53,451 bases of DNA from Planctomycetia bacterium (GTDB lineage: Bacteria > Planctomycetota > Planctomycetia > Pirellulales > Thermoguttaceae). Under the pieces are notes generated by a model. It did no database searches and was not told where the DNA came from. It was given only the letters and a program-made list of their open reading frames with translations. The stretch spans positions 1 to 53,451 of the forward strand of contig JAUNBJ010000009.1 in the NCBI GenBank assembly GCA_030535245.1. Reading direction: 5' to 3'. Numbering within the stretch: the stretch's first letter is position 1; every line of letters begins with the position of its first letter. Made by a program: the position numbers and the translations under genes. Below, one piece after another: positions 42,931 through 51,574 of this stretch.

Positions 42931-44330
42931 AAGGAAACGATGCCGTGTCGGAAGCATATGTCACTCCGATTGTTCAATGTATTTCACAATTGCCAGATGT
43001 TAATATCTATCTGAAGCGAGACGATTTACTGCCGTTTTCGTTTGGCGGCAATAAGGTAAGGATCGCCGAAGAATTCTTTCGCGACATGGAGAAAAAGGGT
43101 TGCAATTGCATGATCGGATACGGAAATGCCCGCTCCAATCTTTGTCGTGCGCTTGTCAATTTAAGCTGTGCTAAAGGATTTCTCTGTCATATTATCTCAC
43201 CCGCCGATGACAACGGTTCAAGAGCGAGTACTTTTAATTCTAAAATGATTGATCTCTGCGGCACGGTGATTCATGAGTGTAAAAAAACGGACGTTGCGGA
43301 GACTGTCGAACGAGTTAACCTTCAATGCGAAGCCGCCGGTTATACGCCCTACTATATTTATGGAGACAAATACGGAAAAGGAAACGAAGCAACTCCGGTC
43401 CGGGCGTATGCAGGCGTATACCGTGAGTTGAAAGCTCAATCAGAGCAAATAAACGTGAAATTTGACGCGATATTCGTCGCTGTCGGAACCGGTATGACGC
43501 TGGCGGGGCTTTTGACCGGGCGGTATGAATGTCATGGCAGTGAAAAGATAATCGGCATTTCCGTTGCACGAGATTCTGAACAAGAGAAATCTGTTATCAG
43601 GAACTATTTGAGTGGTTATTACGGGAATGATATTGATTGCGATATCTGTGTTGACGACAGGTTTTTATCGGGCGGATATGGCTTGTTCAATGATAAGATA
43701 GCATTTGTAATCATGGACATGCTTACTAAGAATGGCATTCCATTAGATCCGACGTATACCGGGAAAGCCTTTTACGGGATGCTTGAGATATTAAAAGAAA
43801 CGCCCGCATTAAAAAATGTATTGTTCATTCATACGGGAGGAATGCCGTTGTTTTTCGATTTTCTGTGTACGGAAAATATCCCGAGAATATTGAAGATGTC
43901 GTGTAGTCAAGATGATGTCATCAGGTTGGCACGTTATTTAACGGAGAACAGCGCGGAATTCGCCGAGCCGTTGGCAGATCGGGTTAACATACTTGATTAT
44001 GCAACCAAAATCCTTCAAACGGGTTATGTTTTTGCGGCAGTGAAGGGAAATGAGATCATTGGCGTAGTATGCGGATACGCAAATGATAAACGCAGTTATC
44101 ATGCATATGAATCCGTACTCGTTACATCAAGAAGCGCAAGAGGAACAGGAGTAGCAAAAATTCTTTTTGAGCATCAACTTGACTATTGCAGACAGCAGGG
44201 GATGAAGGTACTTCTCTTCTCGACCAACAGACAAAACCTGGCGGCGGTTGCATTCTATAAAAAGATGAATATACCGGAAAACACGGAAAAATCAAACGAA
44301 AAACTGATAGAGTACCAATACGAACTATAG
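42927..44330 (+). CDS. PLP-dependent ACC-deaminase/D-cysteine-desulfhydrase-like enzyme fused to a GNAT acetyltransferase
   Basis: The protein has 467 residues. Residues about 1-320 follow the ACC deaminase/D-cysteine desulfhydrase fold, with YLKRDDLLPFSFGGNKVR (the Lys binds PLP), YGNARSNLCRAL, VAVGTGMTLAGLLTG and LFIHTGGMPLFFDF. Residues about 330-467 form a GNAT domain with VLVTSRSARGTGVAKILFEHQL and FSTNRQNLAAVAFYKKMNI. The fusion suggests an amino acid is formed or altered and then N-acylated. Base use is clearly more AT-rich than in the flanking genes, pointing to a separate origin. An ATP-grasp gene follows 25 bases downstream. The substrate is unknown. Confidence 0.82.
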   Translation: MKGNDAVSEAYVTPIVQCISQLPDVNIYLKRDDLLPFSFGGNKVRIAEEFFRDMEKKGCNCMIGYGNARSNLCRALVNLSCAKGFLCHIISPADDNGSRASTFNSKMIDLCGTVIHECKKTDVAETVERVNLQCEAAGYTPYYIYGDKYGKGNEATPVRAYAGVYRELKAQSEQINVKFDAIFVAVGTGMTLAGLLTGRYECHGSEKIIGISVARDSEQEKSVIRNYLSGYYGNDIDCDICVDDRFLSGGYGLFNDKIAFVIMDMLTKNGIPLDPTYTGKAFYGMLEILKETPALKNVLFIHTGGMPLFFDFLCTENIPRILKMSCSQDDVIRLARYLTENSAEFAEPLADRVNILDYATKILQTGYVFAAVKGNEIIGVVCGYANDKRSYHAYESVLVTSRSARGTGVAKILFEHQLDYCRQQGMKVLLFSTNRQNLAAVAFYKKMNIPENTEKSNEKLIEYQYEL

Positions 44331-44355
44331 CAAGAATTGAGAGGAAAACGAAAGA

Positions 44356-45318
44356 ATGCGAAACAAAGTCGTATTGATTACAGCGATTAGCTCTGTGTCG
44401 CCTGACATTGCTATAAAGACCGCCCGACAAATGGGAATGCGTATCGTAGGATGTGATATTAATGAAAGAGAATCAATCGTCGATGCAATGAATGTTGATG
44501 TGTTCTACAAGAGTCCTCGTGGTTCTGAAGAGACGAGCTATATTACATTTATTCTTGATCTTATTTGCAAGGAAAATATCGACTATATCTTGCCTTCGAC
44601 AGATGTTGAGGTAGATACACTTAATAAACACCGTGAAGAAATCGCAAGAACAGGTGCGACACTGTTAATATCTGATGAAGAAGCGATTAAACTTTGCCGT
44701 AATAAGTATCTTACATATGAATTCTTAAAATCAAGCGGTGTCAAATACACGATCCCAACAGCCTATTTAAACGAAGTAAACCCAAAGGATATTGTTTATC
44801 CCGTCGTTTGCAAGCCTTCTAATGGGAGAAGCAGCGAGGGATTGTATTATGTCAACACTCAAGACGAATTGTCGTTGATACCCGATGATAATAATTATTT
44901 GATTCAGCCAAAAATCGAAGGTGTTGTTATCACAGTCGATGTGATTCGGCATCCCTACAGCAAACAAACTGTTGCTATCCCACGAAGGGAATTATTGCGG
45001 ACCTACAACGGACTCGGCTTATCAGTTTATCTGTTCCATGATGAAGAACTCGAAAACCTCAGTTGTCACATTGCAGATTTATTGAATATTAGGGGATGCG
45101 TGAATTTCGAATATATAGAAGACATATCCGGTCGTCGATATTTCATGGATTGTAATCCACGCTTTTCCGGCGGTATTGAATTCTCCTGTATAGCGGGTTA
45201 TCAATGTGTGGAAAACCATTTCAGATGCTTTACAGATGACACTATTGATAATGGTACAGAGATAATGCCCATGTATATTGCGCGGAAGTATGAGGAATAT
45301 GTTACCAGAGAAGGATAA
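44356..45318 (+). CDS. ATP-grasp ligase (carbamoyl-phosphate-synthase-like)
   Basis: The protein has 320 residues. GAGAGGA precedes the ATG at 44356. An N-terminal nucleotide-binding fold (VVLITAISSVSPDIAIKTARQMG) leads into an ATP-grasp domain: YPVVCKPSNGRSSEGLYYV, YLIQPKIEGVVITVDV, and the metal-binding NFEYIEDISGRRYFMDCNPRFSGG. ATP-grasp enzymes join a carboxylate, activated as acyl phosphate, to an amine or thiol. Next to a PLP/GNAT enzyme this fits making an amide of an amino acid with a sugar or peptide. It shares the AT-rich character of the gene before it. Reading on in frame past its TAA gives 19 more open codons (see 45319-45378). Confidence 0.85.
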   Translation: MRNKVVLITAISSVSPDIAIKTARQMGMRIVGCDINERESIVDAMNVDVFYKSPRGSEETSYITFILDLICKENIDYILPSTDVEVDTLNKHREEIARTGATLLISDEEAIKLCRNKYLTYEFLKSSGVKYTIPTAYLNEVNPKDIVYPVVCKPSNGRSSEGLYYVNTQDELSLIPDDNNYLIQPKIEGVVITVDVIRHPYSKQTVAIPRRELLRTYNGLGLSVYLFHDEELENLSCHIADLLNIRGCVNFEYIEDISGRRYFMDCNPRFSGGIEFSCIAGYQCVENHFRCFTDDTIDNGTEIMPMYIARKYEEYVTREG

Positions 45319-45378
45319 GTTGCCTTACATCAGGAGCTGCAGGAGGAACTGAACAGTCGAATTGATTTTTGGAAATAA
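45319..45378 (+). pseudogene. In-frame 19-codon tail of a lost gene
   Basis: Directly after the ATP-grasp stop and in the same frame lie 19 sense codons (VALHQELQEELNSRIDFWK) and a TAA at 45376-45378, three bases before the next glycosyltransferase start. The spacing is what the end of an operon gene would show. It may be the 3' end of the gene displaced by the AT-rich block, but its family is not identifiable. Confidence 0.3.
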
Positions 45379-45381
45379 CCC

Positions 45382-46398
45382 ATGACAAGTTTCAAACTTT
45401 CCATATTGTGCATTACCTACAACCACGCGGCGTTTATTCGTCAGGCGCTGGACGGGTTTGTGATGCAGCAAACGAACTTTCCGTTTGAGGTGCTGATTCA
45501 TGACGACGCGTCCACGGACGGTACGGCGGATATTATCCGGGAATATGAGGAAAAATATCCCGATATAATCAAACCTGTCTATCAAAAAGAAAATCAGTGG
45601 TCTCAGGGAGTCGCAATTTCCAAAACATTCCAATTTCCTCGAATCCAAGGCATGTATGTCGCCATGTGCGAGGGGGACGATTACTGGACGGATCCGCGGA
45701 AACTTCAAAAGCAGGTCGATTTTTTGGATGCACATCCAGATTACACGGTCTGTTTCCATCCGGTGGAGGTGCAGTGGGAGAAGGATCCGGAGAAAAAAGA
45801 AATTTTTCCGACACCAGACAAGCGTTTCAACAAAACGACGTTAGATGTTGAGGATTTGATCCAACACAATTTTATTCAAACCAATTCCGTGGTGTACCGT
45901 TGGGTTTTTCCGGAAAAAGAACATCTGGAAGATTATCCCGTAGGCATTTTACCGGGAGACTGGTATTTACATCTCGTTCATGCAAAGCATGGAAAAATCG
46001 GATTTTTAGAGGATGTCATGGGGGTTTATCGCCGTCATCCCGGTGGAATGTGGCAAGGGAACAACTATCTGCGACATGGTGATAAGCACTATCATTTTTT
46101 TGAAGCGGCGGACAAGCTCCTTGAAGGAAAATATCACGCGTTGTATGAGAAGAAGAAACGGGAGTATTGGCTTGAGATGTTACGCTTTTCGGTCATGTTG
46201 GATGATTTTGCCACACTGTCTCGATTGGGAAGATTACCTCCTGGACTTGTAGAGAAGCTCGGACGTACGATTATTCCATGGGAAAAACAGACCTGGAAAC
46301 ACCGATTTATCAACAAATTGGCAAAATGGTTGGGGATTGCCCCCATGTACCCTGATCTTAAATCGTTTATTGCTGAGTGTCGGAAACGCGAAAAATAA
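45382..46398 (+). CDS. Family 2 glycosyltransferase
   Basis: The protein has 338 residues. It starts LSILCITYNHAAFIRQALDGF with the GT-A nucleotide-sugar fold, then VLIHDDASTDGTADIIREY and VAMCEGDDYWTDPRKLQKQ. DDYW holds the metal-binding acidic pair. The C-terminal part is helical (WLGIAPMYPDLKSFIAECRK). It is predicted to add one sugar to the cluster's glycan from an activated donor at the inner side of the membrane; donor and acceptor are unknown. The tail fragment ends three bases before the start. Confidence 0.9.
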   Translation: MTSFKLSILCITYNHAAFIRQALDGFVMQQTNFPFEVLIHDDASTDGTADIIREYEEKYPDIIKPVYQKENQWSQGVAISKTFQFPRIQGMYVAMCEGDDYWTDPRKLQKQVDFLDAHPDYTVCFHPVEVQWEKDPEKKEIFPTPDKRFNKTTLDVEDLIQHNFIQTNSVVYRWVFPEKEHLEDYPVGILPGDWYLHLVHAKHGKIGFLEDVMGVYRRHPGGMWQGNNYLRHGDKHYHFFEAADKLLEGKYHALYEKKKREYWLEMLRFSVMLDDFATLSRLGRLPPGLVEKLGRTIIPWEKQTWKHRFINKLAKWLGIAPMYPDLKSFIAECRKREK

Positions 46399-46409
46399 CT
46401 GGAGAAGTC

Positions 46410-47498
46410 ATGAGACATCTACGCCTAACCACCTCCATCGCTCTTTGTACGTACAACGGTTCACGTTTTTTGCGGGAGCAGTTGGAGAGTCTGGCGAATC
46501 AGACGCGGCTGCCGGACGAGGTGGTCGTGGGAGATGATGGTTCTACGGACGGAACGGTGGAGATTTTGGAGCATTGGGCACAAACGGTTTCCTTTCCGGT
46601 GAGGATTTTTCGGAATGAAACGAATTTGGGCTTCAGCAAAAATTTTGAGCAAACGATCCTGCGTTGTTCCGGCGACGTTATTTTCACCTGCGATCAAGAC
46701 GACATCTGGATGGCGGAGAAAATCGAAATCATGACGGATTATTTTGAAAAGGATCCTTCCCTGGGATACGGATATTGCCTGGCAAGCACGATCGACGAAC
46801 ATGGAAACATGCTGGATTTTCCACGTGCGAAACTCTGTCGGGCACAGTATATCACGAATCATTGGGGAATGCTGACACCCAATTGGAAGCGTCATGCCAA
46901 CGCTGCGGGATGTTGCCTGGCAGTCCGCAGGGATTTGGTTCAGAAACTCTACCCGTTACCGCAGGACGCGATTTACGATTCCTATATTTTCGCCATGGGA
47001 ACCGTTTACATGGGCATTTTCACCGTTCCCAGGCAGTTGATCCAATACCGCATCCACGGTTCCAATGCCAGCTTGGAGGGGGGTGTTCTCGAATACGAGC
47101 GTCTCCGGCAGAAGGCTGCGACCGCCTATCGCTGGCTTCCCGAATGGTGCCAAACCTGTCGGATGTGGCAGAATCGCATTTTGGAAATCTTGCGGCAGGC
47201 TCCCGATTCTCCGGGGAAGCGGGTTATGCAAAAGTACATTTTGGGAAACATTGCCCACTATGAAAACCGGCAAACCATACAACGCTGTTTGCTTTTTAAT
47301 TTCCCGCTTCTTGTTTGGGAGCTGGTACATTTTCGTTATTTTACACGAGTTCAACCGATTCGATCCCTGCTTTATGATGTTGGGTGTGGCGTGTTCCATA
47401 GTTTCCAACCGAGTAAAATAAAGGCAGAATGGAAGATCGTTTGGCAGAAGTTGAAAAGAAAATTTTGTGGAAGCGAAACATTTGGAGAAAATATATGA
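46410..47498 (+). CDS. Family 2 glycosyltransferase (rhamnosyltransferase-like)
   Basis: The protein has 362 residues. The ATG at 46410 is set by GGAG at 46401-46404; an upstream in-frame start lies inside the previous gene. Motifs are SIALCTYNGSRFLREQLESL, PDEVVVGDDGSTDGTVEIL, CDQDDIW (the DxD site) and RIHGSNAS. The type with TYNG, DDGSTD and SDQDD-like motifs often adds rhamnose, though this is not certain. The C-terminal VHFRYFTRVQPIRSLLYD matches the end of the enzyme at 50529-51533. It overlaps the next start (ATGA). Confidence 0.9.
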   Translation: MRHLRLTTSIALCTYNGSRFLREQLESLANQTRLPDEVVVGDDGSTDGTVEILEHWAQTVSFPVRIFRNETNLGFSKNFEQTILRCSGDVIFTCDQDDIWMAEKIEIMTDYFEKDPSLGYGYCLASTIDEHGNMLDFPRAKLCRAQYITNHWGMLTPNWKRHANAAGCCLAVRRDLVQKLYPLPQDAIYDSYIFAMGTVYMGIFTVPRQLIQYRIHGSNASLEGGVLEYERLRQKAATAYRWLPEWCQTCRMWQNRILEILRQAPDSPGKRVMQKYILGNIAHYENRQTIQRCLLFNFPLLVWELVHFRYFTRVQPIRSLLYDVGCGVFHSFQPSKIKAEWKIVWQKLKRKFCGSETFGENI

Positions 47499-48415
47499 TA
47501 CGTTCTTTTTTTGACAGAATTAAGAATTTGCAACGTATGGATGTACGCCATCCATTAAAATGGTTTCTTTCCGGATGCGTGCCATTTCGCTACTATTACC
47601 ATTATGCACCTGCCTGTACCTGGGGGCTGACGCGGCATCGCCGAGCGGTTCCCGTTACGGTGAGTGTCACCTCCTTTCCAGATCGGATGAACACCATTTC
47701 GACGACGCTGAACACCTTGCTTACACAAACGTTGAAACCGGATCGATTGGTGCTTTGGCTGGCCGACACGCAATTTCCCAATCGTGAAGACGATCTTCCC
47801 TCAGCAGTGTTGCAACTTAAAAAATGGGGACTGGAAATTCGATGGTGTCAGGATACTCGTTCTTATAAAAAGTTACTTCCCTCTTTGAAAGAGTTTCCAG
47901 AGGACATTCTTGTTACTGCCGATGATGATGTTTACTATCATCCCAGGTGGCTGGAGTATCTTTACGCATCCTATCGCAAGCATCCAAATTGTCTTCACGC
48001 GCATCGTTGTCATGGAATACGGATAGATATGAATGGGAATATTTTGCCCTATAAAGACTGGGATTTTGTCGCAGGGCAACAATCCCCCTCCTATTTGAAT
48101 TTCCTGACGGGAGTGGGAGGCGTGCTTTATCCCCCCCATTCCCTTCATCCAGAGATATTTCGGCAGGATGTTTTTTCAGAACTGGTGCCGAGCAATGACG
48201 ACATTTGGTTCTGGGGAATGGCGGTTAAGCAGGGAACGAAAACTGCGGTTCCATCCACATTCTTTCATGAAATTCGCCATCTTGTAGAGGAGCAGGATAT
48301 TTCCCTTTGGCAAACTAATGAGGTACAAAACGATGTTCAAATAGGGAATCTTCTACACTACTATCCCGAAATTCTCGAAAGAATCCGGAAAGAAATTTCT
48401 CAAAAGGCTCCTTGA
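47495..48415 (+). CDS. Glycosyltransferase-like protein with a DDD motif
   Basis: The protein has 306 residues. The ATG at 47495 follows GGAG (47484-47487) and overlaps the preceding stop. VPVTVSVTSFPDRMNTISTTL and LKPDRLVLWLADTQFP resemble GT-A glycosyltransferases, and DILVTADDDVYYHPRWLEYL provides the acidic metal site. GVGGVLYPPHSLHPEIF and PSNDDIWFWGMAV are seen in cluster glycosyltransferases of this kind. Family placement beyond GT-A is uncertain. Confidence 0.8.
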   Translation: MIRSFFDRIKNLQRMDVRHPLKWFLSGCVPFRYYYHYAPACTWGLTRHRRAVPVTVSVTSFPDRMNTISTTLNTLLTQTLKPDRLVLWLADTQFPNREDDLPSAVLQLKKWGLEIRWCQDTRSYKKLLPSLKEFPEDILVTADDDVYYHPRWLEYLYASYRKHPNCLHAHRCHGIRIDMNGNILPYKDWDFVAGQQSPSYLNFLTGVGGVLYPPHSLHPEIFRQDVFSELVPSNDDIWFWGMAVKQGTKTAVPSTFFHEIRHLVEEQDISLWQTNEVQNDVQIGNLLHYYPEILERIRKEISQKAP

Positions 48416-48417
48416 AA

Positions 48418-49383
48418 ATGGATACGACTGTCACCCTCATCGTTCCGGTATACAACGCGTCGGAATTTTTGCCGAAGTGTCTGGATTCCATACGAAATCA
48501 AACGCTCACGGAGATTCAGGTTCTTTGCGTGAACGATGGCTCCACCGACGGCAGTCTGGAACTTTTAAGGCGTTACGCTTCCTGGGACGCGCGGTTCACG
48601 GTTTTGGACAAGCCAAACGAGGGGGCCGGGCCGACGCGGAATTATGCCTATCCTCACATCACGGGGCGGTATGTTTTTTTCTGCGACCCCGACGATTGGC
48701 TGGAGCGGGACATGTTGGAAACGATGGTTTCCTTCATGGAAAAAGAGCAGGCGGATGTTCTTTTTTTCCCGTGGTTTGTGGATGAGACTCCGGTCGTTTT
48801 GCCGGAAGCGGGGGAAAACCCGTCCCGACGTTGGTTTTTACGGGAAACGTCGTGTGGGTCCTGGGGGAGGCTTTACCAGCGGGAGTTTTTGCTGGAGCGG
48901 CATCTGTTTTTCAGTCGGCATCGGCGTGGGCAAGATCAAATCGTTTTCTGGCGGGCATGTTTGGAGGCGGAGCATCCCTGCTTTTTTCCGGAACCGAAGT
49001 ACCATTATCGGAAAAACCTGGATGTAGCAACGGTCCAAAAAATCAAAACCCGTGGGATCGATATTGTGGACGTACACGTGGGAATACGAAAGTATCTGGA
49101 GGAAAGCGGGCAATTTCAGGAATACAAAGATATTTATTATTTCAGGAAGCTGTGCGAATTGTGTGTTTTATCCCGAAGTGCCGACCGATCCATTTATCGT
49201 GAATTTCTCCGTCGCATTCAAAGCACCCTTACCCCGGAGGAATGGACGCTTTTGGAAAACGACCAGGCGGGGATTCCGTTGGACATTACCGATTTTTATC
49301 TCTCTCTTCACCCCTGGAAATACGCCTGGAAACGGTTGAAAATTTTTTACTGGTTTCTTCGCTGGAACAGGGGAGGAAGGTAG
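48418..49383 (+). CDS. Family 2 glycosyltransferase
   Basis: The protein has 321 residues. The ATG at 48418 is preferred; a TTG at 48412 is also in frame with better-spaced AAAGG, so the first two residues are uncertain. TLIVPVYNASEFLPKCLDSI, VLCVNDGSTDGSLELL, PNEGAGPTRNYA and FCDPDDWLE are GT2 hallmarks, with DPDD as the metal site. The helical C-terminus, with LHPWKYAWKRLKIFYW, may touch the membrane. It starts two bases after the preceding stop. Confidence 0.88.
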   Translation: MDTTVTLIVPVYNASEFLPKCLDSIRNQTLTEIQVLCVNDGSTDGSLELLRRYASWDARFTVLDKPNEGAGPTRNYAYPHITGRYVFFCDPDDWLERDMLETMVSFMEKEQADVLFFPWFVDETPVVLPEAGENPSRRWFLRETSCGSWGRLYQREFLLERHLFFSRHRRGQDQIVFWRACLEAEHPCFFPEPKYHYRKNLDVATVQKIKTRGIDIVDVHVGIRKYLEESGQFQEYKDIYYFRKLCELCVLSRSADRSIYREFLRRIQSTLTPEEWTLLENDQAGIPLDITDFYLSLHPWKYAWKRLKIFYWFLRWNRGGR

Positions 49384-49387
49384 CGTC

Positions 49388-50515
49388 ATGAACCAATACC
49401 CCTTTTTTACGTGCCTGTTTTTGTTGGGACGGCTTTTCTGGTGGAAGTTGACCGGAAGAAGTCGTCGCGTCGTTCTCCTTTGTTCGCACGACTTGAGCCA
49501 TTCCGGAGCGCCGAAGGCGTTGCTCGAAATGGGGCAAATCCTTCGGGAACTTGGGTTTATTCCCGTGCTCCTGACCCCGTTTGACGGGCCGTTGAGAAAA
49601 CTTTGTGGAGAGCTTGGGATTCCCTCCTATATTTTCCCCAATCCGATTTACACGTACCAGATTCTTTCACATGGAAAGCGATTTTATCGTTTCGTTGTTT
49701 GTAACACCGTAGTGCTTCATTATTTAACAGGCCCCTTGGAGCGTAAGGGGATTCCTTACTGTTGGTGGATTCATGAAGCGGGGTATCTGCCGGAAATTTT
49801 GAACGACGAGATGGCCAACGATTTGCGAAAGAGCAACCATATTTATTGTGTCAGCAAGTCATCTCAGGAAGCGATCTCTGCGTTTCATCCCGACACGAAG
49901 CTCCTTCATCTTGGCGTTTCCGACCAGAGAAACAGCGATCTGATGGATCGAAAGTGTTTGGGAAATTCCAGGATGGTTTTTCTTTACGTCGGGCATTTTG
50001 TGCATGCCAAGGGGCAAGACCAGATTCTTGAGGCATGGCGGCAGCTATCCCCGAAGGTGTCCCAGACGTGCGAGCTGCGTTTTATTGGTGACGACCAGAC
50101 GGAATATGGGGTTCAAATGCGGCGTCTGGCGGAGGGGATGGACAACGTGAAATTTTTAGGAGTATTGCCGCACGAGGAGGTGCTTCGTCAGATTGCCGAG
50201 GCGGATAGGGTGGTGTTGACGTCGCGGGGGGATTCGTTTCCGATTGCTGCGATGGAGGCGCTGATGTTTGACAAGGTGTTGTTGATTTCCGATCGTCCGG
50301 AGTTGGCCGCATATGTGACGACGGGGAAAAATGGTTTTGTCTATCCGTTCGACGACAGGCGGCAGTTGGTGGAATTGTTGGAGCGTTTGGGAACGTCCTC
50401 CCAGCTCCTTCCCGAAGGGGCGGCGAGGCAACTTTACGAAACCGTTTTTTCAAAAGAGGTTTTCCGAACGAACGTTCGAGAAATATTAGTACGCGAGGGC
50501 GTTTTAGAGCGATAG
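49388..50515 (+). CDS. Family 4 glycosyltransferase
   Basis: The protein has 375 residues. The GT-B fold has an N-terminal domain with VVLLCSHDLSHSGAPKALLEM and a C-terminal domain with FLYVGHFVHAKGQDQILEAW, VKFLGVLPHEEVLRQIAEADRVVLTSRGDSFPIAAMEAL and GKNGFVYPFDDRRQLVELL. The E of PIAAMEAL falls in the retaining GT4 EX7E region. It should transfer a sugar from a nucleotide donor to the growing glycan. It starts four bases after the previous stop. Confidence 0.9.
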   Translation: MNQYPFFTCLFLLGRLFWWKLTGRSRRVVLLCSHDLSHSGAPKALLEMGQILRELGFIPVLLTPFDGPLRKLCGELGIPSYIFPNPIYTYQILSHGKRFYRFVVCNTVVLHYLTGPLERKGIPYCWWIHEAGYLPEILNDEMANDLRKSNHIYCVSKSSQEAISAFHPDTKLLHLGVSDQRNSDLMDRKCLGNSRMVFLYVGHFVHAKGQDQILEAWRQLSPKVSQTCELRFIGDDQTEYGVQMRRLAEGMDNVKFLGVLPHEEVLRQIAEADRVVLTSRGDSFPIAAMEALMFDKVLLISDRPELAAYVTTGKNGFVYPFDDRRQLVELLERLGTSSQLLPEGAARQLYETVFSKEVFRTNVREILVREGVLER

Positions 50516-50528
50516 CCTGTTCCTTATC

Positions 50529-51533
50529 ATGAAAACGATGCCACAATCCCTTACCCTTTCCATTGCCATCTGCACGTACAACGGGGCGAAATTCCTGCGG
50601 GAACAGCTGGACAGTCTGGCGTCCCAAACGCGGCTTCCGGACGAAGTGGTGGTGGGGGACGACGGTTCAACGGACGCGACGCTCGACCTGCTGGCCGACT
50701 GGGCGAAAACGGTGCCGTTCCCGGTGCGTGTGGAGCGAAACGCGGAAAACGGCGGGTTTGTGCGGAATTTTGAAAACACGATGCGTCGTTGCACCGGAGA
50801 CGTGATTTTCCCGTCGGACCAGGACGACGTGTGGTATCCGGAAAAACTGGCGAAGATGGCGGCGGTGCTGGAAAACGACCCGCAGGTGGGGTTGGTTTTC
50901 TGCAACGCGGCGTTTATCGACGCAAAGGGGGAGAAACTTCCCGGAACGCTGGAAACGGACGTGCGGGATTGGTTGCGATACGGGATGCCACGGTTCGTGT
51001 CGATTCAGGATATGCGAAAGAATCCCATCAACACGGGGTGTTGTGCTGCGGTGCGGAGGGATTGGTTGCCGCCGTTGTTCCCGATTCCGGAGGGTTGGTA
51101 TCACGACATGTGGTTTTACACGTTGATGCCGTCGCTTGCCCGGACGCGAACGCTTCGGGAGCCACTGATAGCGCACCGTTTGCATGGAAGGAATGTTTCC
51201 ATGCAGGGGAGTGAGTGGTTTGCAGAGGGGAAAAGAAACGGGTTTCGTGCGGCCACGCACCTGTACCAGGAGTACCGTCCGCAGATGGTGCAGCTTCGGG
51301 AGAGGCTGGAAATGTTTCCCGATTCCCCCGTCAAACGGCGTCATTTGCGGTTTCTGGATGGGGTGGAAAAGCATTTTGACGCGAGGCTGGCGATTCAGTC
51401 GGACTTTGGGAAGCATGTTTTTCTCTGGCTTCGGGAGATCGTCACGCTCCGTTATTTCCGGGGCGTTCAGCCGATTCGTTCGTTGCTGTTTGATTGGAAG
51501 GAAGGACTGAGAAACCGCAGGGCTAGCGCATGA
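50529..51533 (+). CDS. Family 2 glycosyltransferase, paralogue of the enzyme at 46410
   Basis: The protein has 334 residues. A second in-frame ATG lies at 50538, and neither start has a clear site. LSIAICTYNGAKFLREQLDSL, PDEVVVGDDGSTDATLDLL, SDQDDVWYPEKL and HRLHGRNVS closely follow the protein at 46410-47498, as does the tail VTLRYFRGVQPIRSLLFD. The two probably arose by duplication and now act on different acceptors. It is the last cluster gene before the right-hand insertion-sequence remnant and is GC-richer than its paralogue. Confidence 0.9.
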   Translation: MKTMPQSLTLSIAICTYNGAKFLREQLDSLASQTRLPDEVVVGDDGSTDATLDLLADWAKTVPFPVRVERNAENGGFVRNFENTMRRCTGDVIFPSDQDDVWYPEKLAKMAAVLENDPQVGLVFCNAAFIDAKGEKLPGTLETDVRDWLRYGMPRFVSIQDMRKNPINTGCCAAVRRDWLPPLFPIPEGWYHDMWFYTLMPSLARTRTLREPLIAHRLHGRNVSMQGSEWFAEGKRNGFRAATHLYQEYRPQMVQLRERLEMFPDSPVKRRHLRFLDGVEKHFDARLAIQSDFGKHVFLWLREIVTLRYFRGVQPIRSLLFDWKEGLRNRRASA

Positions 51534-51574
51534 ACAGGGTAAGATATAACGATTAACGTTTTGGAGCTTATTTA

